This document shows, one piece after another, positions 1 through 5,834 of a stretch of 9,066 nucleotides of DNA. The stretch comes from Hydrogenophaga sp. GTDB lineage: Bacteria > Pseudomonadota > Gammaproteobacteria > Burkholderiales > Burkholderiaceae_C. Position 1 is the stretch's first letter. Each line of letters starts with the position of its first letter. A program made the translations under genes and the position numbers. The notes beneath the pieces were generated by a model. That model made no database searches. It had not been told where the DNA came from and saw only the letters and a program-made list of their open reading frames with translations. The DNA is taken from assembly GCA_030684755.1 (NCBI GenBank), contig JAUXXN010000160.1, forward strand, positions 1 through 9,066, written 5' to 3'.

Positions 1-598
1 ACAATGGCTTGCGTGTTGCCTCAGGCGCCATTACACCCAGAACATCCAGAGTCTGGACACCTGCGGCCCGCAGATTTTGCAGCGCAACACCGTAGCGGTT
101 TGCGTACCACACAGGATAAGTCGCACTGGACAACTGTGACTCGTGCACACGGGCCTTGTCGGGTAACAAAGCGATTACAAGAAGAATACCTTTCTGCTCC
201 AGCAACTTAGACACACGAGCAACCGTATCCAAGCGCTGACCCATCCAGGCTTCAGACTGCGCCTCGTATTTGATTTCCTCAACGGAAAAAAGCCACTCGT
301 CACGTCCGAGCCGCACGTCATCCCCCGTACCCTGAAAAATGGTGTAACGCCCTGCGTTCGCTGTAGCAATAAGGGCATGACGAGCCGGAAGATGCATATC
401 CACATGCTTACTGAACTTGTCAGACGCCACGCCAGATCGTATGTGCTCCATAGTGGTCGGTACATCTGCAAGGGCTGTGTCGCGCAATGCATACGATACC
501 TGCCACAAACCAAAAGCCATCAACAGAATCATCAATGCACCAGCAAGCCAGACCTCAAGCGGGGCATGCAACGGAATTTCCATGCGCTCTTCATCCAT
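1..598 (-). CDS. AlgX/AlgJ-type O-acetyltransferase, membrane-anchored (3' end beyond window)
   Basis: Only the first 199 codons lie in the window. I read the frame directly on the minus strand. It starts at an ATG 9 bases after the stop of the MBOAT gene, with GAGGT (605-609) overlapping that stop and 6 bases before the ATG. An internal ATG at codon 6 is possible but less well placed. Residues about 14-35 form one hydrophobic segment with no clear signal peptidase site, suggesting an inner-membrane anchor with a periplasmic body, as in AlgJ. Residues 97-104 read LGRDEWLF, the entry motif of the ALGX/AlgJ SGNH-like domain, which is also seen in the two paralogs in this window. PDKARV (146-151) matches their PSKIRV and PLKIRI. 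The DxHW and GxSYS catalytic blocks would lie past the left edge, so activity cannot be judged. By family it would acetylate an exopolysaccharide using groups delivered by the adjacent MBOAT protein. The family call is firm; the polymer is unknown. Confidence 0.85.
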   Translation of the reverse strand, partial: MDEERMEIPLHAPLEVWLAGALMILLMAFGLWQVSYALRDTALADVPTTMEHIRSGVASDKFSKHVDMHLPARHALIATANAGRYTIFQGTGDDVRLGRDEWLFSVEEIKYEAQSEAWMGQRLDTVARVSKLLEQKGILLVIALLPDKARVHESQLSSATYPVWYANRYGVALQNLRAAGVQTLDVLGVMAPEATRKPL

Positions 599-604
599 GG
601 TGCA

Positions 605-609
605 ACCTC
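605..609 (-). promoter_or_regulatory. Ribosome binding site inside the end of the MBOAT gene
   Basis: The sequence GAGGT on the minus strand overlaps the TGA stop of the MBOAT gene (608-610) and sits 6 bases before the ATG at 598. This decides the start of the downstream AlgX/AlgJ-type gene. It suggests translational coupling of the two proteins, which fits an AlgI-AlgJ style pair acting together. Confidence 0.7.
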
Positions 610-2002
610 AAAATTGAAAGTAAAGGAACGGCGTGAACGCCTGTGAAGAGAGCGTAGCTACCGCCCACACGAAAATCGGCAAAATCAACAGGCGGGCACG
701 ACCAACCACCGATCGCTTGACCCAGGGCAGTGCAAAGACCAACAAGCCTCCAACCACCATGACCCATAGCCGCTCGGGCACTACTTGCCAAGCCATGGAT
801 GGACTAAAAGTCAAAGACCACTCGCCGGACAGGCCAAACATGGCCGAGAGCATGGTCAACGCAGACGTGACATTGGCAGCTCGAAAAAACACCCAACCAA
901 TCATCACCAGCACCAAGGTAAACAGCACCGCTACCCAACGAGGCAATATTGGTTTTGGAAACTTGCTACGCCAGTACCTCTCCAGTGCCAAGAGACCCCC
1001 ATGCCACAAGCCCCAGACGATAAATGTCCAATTGGCACCGTGCCACAACCCGCCCAACACCATGGTGGCCATCAGGTTAACGTATGTTCTAACCGACCCT
1101 TTGCGGTTGCCACCCAACGGGACATAAAGGTACATGCGTAACCACGTCGAGAGAGAAATGTGCCAACGGCGCCAAAATTCCGTGATGGATGCAGAAACGT
1201 AAGGATCGTTGAAGTTCTTAGGAAAGTGAAAGCCGACCATCAGCCCAAGGCCAATCGCCATGGTGCTGTAACCACTGAAATCAAAAAAGAGTTGAATGGT
1301 ATAAGCAAACGCACCTAGCCAAGCATCGGCCATGGTAGGTACAGCAACGTTGAATGCAGCCTCTACCAATGGGTTCATCGGATCAGCAATCAACACCTTG
1401 CCCGAAAATCCTGCCATGAAAAGAAGGCAGCCCTGTGAAAAATGCGACCACGAATGCACCCGCTCACGAAACTGGTCTGCCAGTGGCTGGTACCGCAAAA
1501 CAGGACCAGCCACCAATTGAGGGAAAAAAGAAATAAAGGCAGCAAAATCAAATACATTCTGCGTAACGGGTGCATCCCCCCGGTACACGTCAACCATGTA
1601 GCTGATGGCCTGAAAAATAAAAAATGACAGTCCGATGGGAAGCAACACCCTGCTGTACTCCATGGGACTTACGCCAAAACCTGCCAAGAGCAGGTTCATG
1701 CTGTCCATGCCGAAATTGAAATACTTAAAGTACCCCAACGCCACAAGGTTGCCCAAGACGCCCAAGGTCAATGCCAGTTTGCGCCTGTCTCGCCAGGCCG
1801 CTGACTCCATCAGCAGGGTCAACCAATAAGTTCCCAGCGTTACTCCTGCCAGCAACAACGCAAAATCAGGTCGCCACCAAGCGTAAAAAAAATAACTAAA
1901 AATCAGGATGATTCCTGAACGAAACCGAAAGGGAGCTGCGTAGTAAATCGCCAAAAATAAGGGCAGGAACAAAAACAGAAACAGATGGGAGGTAAAAACC
2001 AT
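608..2002 (-). CDS. algI: AlgI-type MBOAT membrane O-acyltransferase
   Basis: A 464-residue polytopic inner-membrane protein of the MBOAT family, AlgI branch. AlgI-type proteins pass acetyl groups from a cytoplasmic donor across the membrane to periplasmic transferases that modify a polysaccharide. The N-terminus (MVFTSHLFLFLFLPLF) and many hydrophobic segments fit the family, and the length is close to AlgI. Signature stretches are SITEFWRRWHISLSTWLR (about 272-289), YVPLGGNRKG (293-302) and GGLWHG (317-322), whose H321 is the expected catalytic histidine. I chose the ATG at 2002 because the family begins there; the frame stays open to a TTG at 2101, but those extra 33 residues are not family-like. 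No strong Shine-Dalgarno sequence precedes 2002. The next gene starts 9 bases after the stop. A divergent plus-strand gene lies upstream, so this gene probably has its own promoter at 2003-2145. The symbol states family only, since no alginate synthesis genes are visible. Confidence 0.95.
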   Translation of the reverse strand: MVFTSHLFLFLFLPLFLAIYYAAPFRFRSGIILIFSYFFYAWWRPDFALLLAGVTLGTYWLTLLMESAAWRDRRKLALTLGVLGNLVALGYFKYFNFGMDSMNLLLAGFGVSPMEYSRVLLPIGLSFFIFQAISYMVDVYRGDAPVTQNVFDFAAFISFFPQLVAGPVLRYQPLADQFRERVHSWSHFSQGCLLFMAGFSGKVLIADPMNPLVEAAFNVAVPTMADAWLGAFAYTIQLFFDFSGYSTMAIGLGLMVGFHFPKNFNDPYVSASITEFWRRWHISLSTWLRMYLYVPLGGNRKGSVRTYVNLMATMVLGGLWHGANWTFIVWGLWHGGLLALERYWRSKFPKPILPRWVAVLFTLVLVMIGWVFFRAANVTSALTMLSAMFGLSGEWSLTFSPSMAWQVVPERLWVMVVGGLLVFALPWVKRSVVGRARLLILPIFVWAVATLSSQAFTPFLYFQF

Positions 2003-2145
2003 AGCCAGCGGTGAAAAGTGTTGTAGAACTGTACAGGCCCTCAAGCCGTCAGAGAAATTCTGCTTAGAAAGCCTCCCTTTGCACCATCCTGGAATTACCA
2101 ACCTCTTAAACTACCCAGTCCTACACAAGACTTAGGTGCTTCGAC
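2003..2145. promoter_or_regulatory. Divergent intergenic region expected to hold two promoters
   Basis: These 143 bases separate the starts of the minus-strand MBOAT gene and the plus-strand SGNH-like gene, so both should be transcribed from here. I found no convincing pair of -35 and -10 boxes in either direction. The best minus-strand candidate has TTCTCT and TACAGT 17 bases apart, which is a poor match. The function is inferred from gene arrangement only. Confidence 0.4.
2134..2138 (+). promoter_or_regulatory. Ribosome binding site of the SGNH-like gene
   Basis: AGGTG lies 7 bases before the ATG at 2146. This is the normal position for a Shine-Dalgarno sequence and supports both that start codon and the reality of this opposite-strand gene. 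Confidence 0.65.
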
Positions 2146-2895
2146 ATGTCAAAGGTAACATATTGTATTCGAGCGTTGGGTGCGGCTTACTGTATCAGCA
2201 GTTCGCTGAGCTTGGCCAACGCCAATAATTTCAAGACACCTGCCACAGCTACAGACACAGCAAGGGTTTGTCTAAACAGACCTGCTTCTGCCTACGTACT
2301 GGCCGACTCTCTGGGTCTAGGACTCAAACATGTTGGCCTAGAGTTAACCTTACGAGCACTACTACGAGGTCAACAGAAAATCAGTTTTGACAGTGGACGC
2401 TCCATTACCACGCCCGGAACTGACATCCAAAAATCTGCACTTGACAGCGTTGAAATCGATGCAACATTCATATCTGGCAGCGAAATCATCATAATCGTTT
2501 TGGGTACGAACTTGGTGGAAGCGAATTTTGCAGAGAGCCAGAAGGAGTTGATGAGAAGACTGAAAAGTTTAGCACCTAACGCCGCTTATTTTTGGGTAGA
2601 TATCGGTGCCACAATGTCCACGCAAGCCAAACAGTGGAGTGACCGAAACAGACTTATCTACGACAATGCTCAGGAATTAGGCTATCAGGTTATTAGTCGG
2701 TACAAGGCCATCTTTGGACCTGATGCAGATCCCCTCCACATCCGCTCAGGAAAACCGTTTCCCGGATATCAATCAGAACCCGGCTACGGTGGCGAAGGCA
2801 ATATTCACGGCTACAACCTACAACTGTCTCAAGCCATTCTGGATGCGCTAATCATTCATCAGGAAAAGATCCAGAATAGAATCATCTGCCGCTGA
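2146..2895 (+). CDS. Small exported SGNH/GDSL-like hydrolase
   Basis: A 249-residue protein and the only plus-strand gene within the acetylation locus. The N-terminus (R9, then a hydrophobic stretch ending SLANANN, about 11-28) looks like a signal peptide, so a periplasmic location is likely. Block I is ADSLGLGL (53-60), with S55 as candidate nucleophile in place of the usual GDS. SGRSITTPG (83-91) resembles the block II region. VLGTN (118-122) supplies the glycine and asparagine of block III. The last block is ambiguous. GNIHGYN (218-224) sits where DxxHxxGY is expected but has glycine instead of aspartate, while an exact DxxH (D195, H198) lies slightly earlier. SGNH proteins of this size usually cleave or move acyl esters, so removing or trimming acetyl groups is a plausible role here, by inference. 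It ends 106 bases from the convergent AlgX/AlgJ-type gene. Confidence 0.75.
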   Translation: MSKVTYCIRALGAAYCISSSLSLANANNFKTPATATDTARVCLNRPASAYVLADSLGLGLKHVGLELTLRALLRGQQKISFDSGRSITTPGTDIQKSALDSVEIDATFISGSEIIIIVLGTNLVEANFAESQKELMRRLKSLAPNAAYFWVDIGATMSTQAKQWSDRNRLIYDNAQELGYQVISRYKAIFGPDADPLHIRSGKPFPGYQSEPGYGGEGNIHGYNLQLSQAILDALIIHQEKIQNRIICR

Positions 2896-2928
2896 TATGA
2901 AATCAATTGCTGCTCAATAGATCAGAAA

Positions 2929-2963
2929 ATTGAGTTGAACTGCCTTTGCAAGACCAACTCAAT
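2929..2963 (-). terminator. Hairpin between convergent genes, probable minus-strand terminator
   Basis: ATTGAGTTG (2929-2937) and CAACTCAAT (2955-2963) form a perfect 9-base-pair stem with a 17-base loop. It lies between the stops of two convergent genes. Read on the minus strand, the stem is followed by a short T run (TTTTC), fitting an intrinsic terminator for the operon ending at 3002. The plus-strand side lacks a T run, so termination of the SGNH-like gene here is less certain. The stem is AT-rich and the U tract short, so it may be weak. Confidence 0.5.
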
Positions 2964-3001
2964 CAAAATAACCATGACAGCCGGTAAAACTGCAAAAACC
3001 A

Positions 3002-4024
3002 TCAACGGGGTGCAGGCGCTTTCTGGACAAGCTCAGTTACCCGTTTGAGCCACTCAGCGTTGCTCATAACATAGCGGGCTTCACGGTATTTGTAATCGGG
3101 AGGAGCTTTCATGTCGCGCTCGGGCATTTCCCAGATCAACAGTTTAGGAGGACTAGCTTGAAAGGCCTCGTCTTTAAGATATGCCTCCATACCAACCCAA
3201 GAACCCTGGTCGGCACCAACAGCGGCGACAGCCACATCACGCTGCAAAACATAGCGAATCGCGTCTGAAAAACCCGTCCAATCACGCGAATAACTGCTGC
3301 CCACCATACCGATTTTCGGTGCGTCTTGCGTCCCTAACAAGTCGGTTTGACTGGGTTTTTCACGAAGTACATTGACTTGAGCCACCAACTCTGGAGCGAA
3401 GGTGGGCGAGTTGGGTGGAAGCTGATCAACCAGATCCCGCCCACGCGAGGGGCGTTTGCGGTTGGCGACTTTGTAGGTATATTTAACAGTCGGAACAGTA
3501 GCAAGTAACTCGAGCGATTTGGGGTCAGACTCAAAACTCTTCTTGAGCGCTTCTGCCCCCACCATTGCACCCACAGGAGTCCAGTGTGAATCAAGCCTGA
3601 AGTACAGAGGCGTATCACCACTTCGCAATGGGCTACTCAGAAACGCTGAATTGAGGTCTGCAGCGTTGACACCAGCACTGGAAAAAACACCCAGCATTTG
3701 ATTGTAATTACCCTGAACATAAGAATTTAGTTTCAGTTCATCGGGTAAGAATTCAGAGTAAATGCGTATTTTTAGCGGCACCATCGCCACGGTCAGGCGA
3801 ATACCACGCGCTGCGAGCACTCTCTCAAAATTCTTGATCAAATCCTGGCTTTTTTTGACCAAATCATCATGACTAGGTTCAGAAAACTCGTACTTGTAGA
3901 ACAACCATTCCTGCTTACCAATCAGCGCAGCGGAAGCCTCTGTAGCCAACGCGTTTGCGCTCATGAACGCCAGCACGCAGCATGTGCCCAGTTGCGCGCC
4001 CAACCAATTAACTTTTTTCATCAT
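3002..4024 (-). CDS. AlgX/AlgJ-type periplasmic O-acetyltransferase (paralog B)
   Basis: A 340-residue exported protein with the ALGX/AlgJ SGNH-like fold. A signal peptide (KK at 3-4, then a hydrophobic core) probably ends after A27 (NALA/TEA). Motifs in order are IGKQEWLF (35-42), PLKIRI (83-88), the catalytic Asp-His pair in LDSHW (144-148) and the nucleophile block GSSYS (242-246), in which S244 is the likely serine. WEMPER (299-304) lies near the C-terminus. All three catalytic positions are present, so it should be active in moving acetyl groups to a polysaccharide. The frame is open further upstream, but I chose the ATG at 4024, which has GGAG 5 bases before it; an adjacent ATG at 4021 is equally possible. 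It lies 65 bases after the close paralog at 4090-5085. The two share motifs such as WVGMEAYLKD, pointing to duplication. The hairpin at 2929-2963 follows it. Confidence 0.9.
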   Translation of the reverse strand: MMKKVNWLGAQLGTCCVLAFMSANALATEASAALIGKQEWLFYKYEFSEPSHDDLVKKSQDLIKNFERVLAARGIRLTVAMVPLKIRIYSEFLPDELKLNSYVQGNYNQMLGVFSSAGVNAADLNSAFLSSPLRSGDTPLYFRLDSHWTPVGAMVGAEALKKSFESDPKSLELLATVPTVKYTYKVANRKRPSRGRDLVDQLPPNSPTFAPELVAQVNVLREKPSQTDLLGTQDAPKIGMVGSSYSRDWTGFSDAIRYVLQRDVAVAAVGADQGSWVGMEAYLKDEAFQASPPKLLIWEMPERDMKAPPDYKYREARYVMSNAEWLKRVTELVQKAPAPR

Positions 4025-4089
4025 CAATTCTCCATCTAGAAGAGTTGGACACATCGGCAGCGGACATGCCACCAAACATAAGCTTAAAA

Positions 4090-5085
4090 TTATTTAAGCA
4101 AGGCTTCAACACGAGAAAGCCAGTCATTGTTCTCAATGATGTAGCGCGCATCGCGGTGCTTGTAGTTGGGTGGAGAACGCAATTCACGCTCTGGAATCTC
4201 CCAAATAATAAGTTTAGGCTTGTTTGTCTTGAACGCGTCGTCCTTCAAGTACGCCTCCATACCTACCCATGGACCTTGGTCCACAGGAATGGAAATATCG
4301 AGCAAGTTCCGCTGCAACACAAAACGCAGTGCATCTGGGTAGCCTGTATTTTTGTTTGAGTAGCTGCTGCCTATGACGGTGATCAAGGTAGTATCGCCGC
4401 CAGCAAGCAAACCTGCGTTCGACTCGTTTTCACGCTTTACTCTGAATTGTAAAACTCTCTCAGGTGGATAACTCACGGTACCACCAGGAAGAAGCCTTAC
4501 CAAGTCACGTGTACGTACCGGATTGCCTTTATCATTCCAAGTCAAACTGTATTTCTCTACAGGCGTAGCGTTCCATGCAGCTTTGAGCGTTGGGTTGGCA
4601 TCAATTTCAGCTTTGATGGTTTCAGCAGCCAGCATAGCACCGGAATGAGACCAATGGGTGTCAAGGCGCATGAAAAGGGACTTTTCCCCTTCGCGGTTTG
4701 GACTTGTCAAAAAGGCTTGGTTGAGGCTAACAATATTGACTCCGGCGGCTTTCAAAGCCTTCACCGCATTGTCGTATTTACCTGCTGTGTACGCATCCAA
4801 TTTAACGTTATCGGGCAATTGATCAGCATTTACTCTTATTTTGGATGGAACCATGACCATCGCCAATGCAATTCCTTTTCGCTCAAACATCTTATTGATT
4901 TTTTCAAGCATCTGAATGGTTGCTTGCGTATCAACTGCATCGGAGGGTTCAGCAAATTCGTACTTGGTAAACAACCAGTCGTTTTTACCTATCACCACAG
5001 AAGAGCCGTCTTGCGCTTGAGCAGATAGAGAGAAAACGGTGGCAGCCACCAGAACACAATGAGTAAAAGTTGATTTAAGTTTCAT
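4090..5085 (-). CDS. AlgX/AlgJ-type periplasmic O-acetyltransferase (paralog A)
   Basis: A 331-residue exported protein of the ALGX/AlgJ family. The signal peptide ends at SAQA/QDG, after A24. Motifs in order are IGKNDWLF (32-39), PSKIRV (80-85), LDTHW (141-145) carrying the Asp-His pair (D142, H144), GSSYS (239-243) with S241 as the likely nucleophile, and WEIPER (295-300). The SGNH-type triad is therefore intact. By family the protein takes acetyl groups delivered by the MBOAT protein and esterifies polymer hydroxyls in the periplasm. The start is well supported by AAGGAG (5094-5099), 8 bases before the ATG. The gene follows the AlgF-like gene by 29 bases, and paralog B starts 65 bases after it, so the three are probably co-transcribed. 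No carbohydrate-binding module is visible after the SGNH domain, unlike full-length AlgX, so it is closer to AlgJ in build. Which polymer is used cannot be told. Confidence 0.92.
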   Translation of the reverse strand: MKLKSTFTHCVLVAATVFSLSAQAQDGSSVVIGKNDWLFTKYEFAEPSDAVDTQATIQMLEKINKMFERKGIALAMVMVPSKIRVNADQLPDNVKLDAYTAGKYDNAVKALKAAGVNIVSLNQAFLTSPNREGEKSLFMRLDTHWSHSGAMLAAETIKAEIDANPTLKAAWNATPVEKYSLTWNDKGNPVRTRDLVRLLPGGTVSYPPERVLQFRVKRENESNAGLLAGGDTTLITVIGSSYSNKNTGYPDALRFVLQRNLLDISIPVDQGPWVGMEAYLKDDAFKTNKPKLIIWEIPERELRSPPNYKHRDARYIIENNDWLSRVEALLK

Positions 5086-5114
5086 GTTATTAGCTCCTTG
5101 AAGTAAAGAATAAT

Positions 5115-5819
5115 TTATTTACCGGTATACCGTTCGATCTTGTTTTGTACCTGGATCGCTGCAATTTTGTCATTCTTGGCTGGCAACAAGAAAACGCTGT
5201 AAGCGCCTCCTTGCGTCATGGTTAGGGAAGTACTGGCCAAAGGCGTCTTTGCTCCGGACATGGTTGCTATCAATGCTACCGAAATGGGGTTGACCTGCAG
5301 AGCGCCCAACTTACCGTATGCTAAGCTAGAAAATACTTTGGTTGTACCGTCACTGGTCAAAATATCCAAGGTTTCATTTTTGCTTGCCAGCTGATAGACG
5401 CTGAGCATTGCTTTAAGCTTGTTGTTGCTGGTTTTGTCAACAAATATTTGCGGAGCAACGTCAGGAGATGTGAAAACCACAGTAACGGCAGATCCACGAG
5501 CCACATCAAGCGGTACAGATGCTACGGTTTTCTTGGCAGCTACCATGGCTATTTGATGCATTCCGGCACCCATTACCATGTAGTCACTGACTTGGTTTTT
5601 TTCCAAGGATGACACCCTGACCTTGTTATCTACCACCACAGAAACCTTTGGCGTATCAGTAGCCATCATCACGCGCACGTATCCTGAGTCCACAGGTGGC
5701 TCTGGGTCATAGAGCAGACCGGTGGGCTGCGCCTGTGCTGACACAAGGAACAAACTTACCCATACAGCAGCTACACGCCGAGTGCAAGCCGATGGTGACC
5801 GCTTTGAATGCAGTGACAT
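5115..5819 (-). CDS. algF: AlgF-like periplasmic acetylation accessory protein
   Basis: A 234-residue exported protein resembling AlgF (and WssG), a small periplasmic beta-rich partner needed for alginate or cellulose O-acetylation. After an arginine-rich start and a hydrophobic segment, the signal peptide probably ends at SAQA/QPT (after A30). The mature N-terminus has the family signature LYDPEPP (36-42) followed by YVRV (47-50). The rest is valine-, threonine- and serine-rich, as expected for two beta domains, and has no catalytic motif. The length is slightly above Pseudomonas AlgF. The start has AGGA a few bases before the ATG, and the gene begins only 15 bases after the lipoprotein stop, so the two are surely co-transcribed. 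It may carry or hand over acetyl groups or hold the complex together; its exact role is not settled by sequence. The symbol states family, not proven alginate function. Confidence 0.85.
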   Translation of the reverse strand: MSLHSKRSPSACTRRVAAVWVSLFLVSAQAQPTGLLYDPEPPVDSGYVRVMMATDTPKVSVVVDNKVRVSSLEKNQVSDYMVMGAGMHQIAMVAAKKTVASVPLDVARGSAVTVVFTSPDVAPQIFVDKTSNNKLKAMLSVYQLASKNETLDILTSDGTTKVFSSLAYGKLGALQVNPISVALIATMSGAKTPLASTSLTMTQGGAYSVFLLPAKNDKIAAIQVQNKIERYTGK

Positions 5820-5834
5820 GCGTTTCCTTTTAAA

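Noticed and set aside
377..646. Plus-strand frame at the left end
   Set aside because: The minus-strand AlgX/AlgJ-type frame covers this region with clear family motifs, so this is a shadow frame.
633..1127. Plus-strand open frame of 164 codons
   Set aside because: It lies antisense to the clear MBOAT gene, is rich in Thr, Pro and Asn from the complement of membrane codons, and has no family-like motif.
2003..2101. Extension of the MBOAT gene to a TTG at 2101
   Set aside because: The added 33 residues are not membrane-like and do not match the AlgI N-terminus, which begins MVFTSHLF at 2002.
4025..4075. Longer N-terminus for the AlgX/AlgJ-type gene starting at 4075
   Set aside because: The extra residues precede a good signal peptide, and GGAG lies 5 bases before the ATG at 4024.
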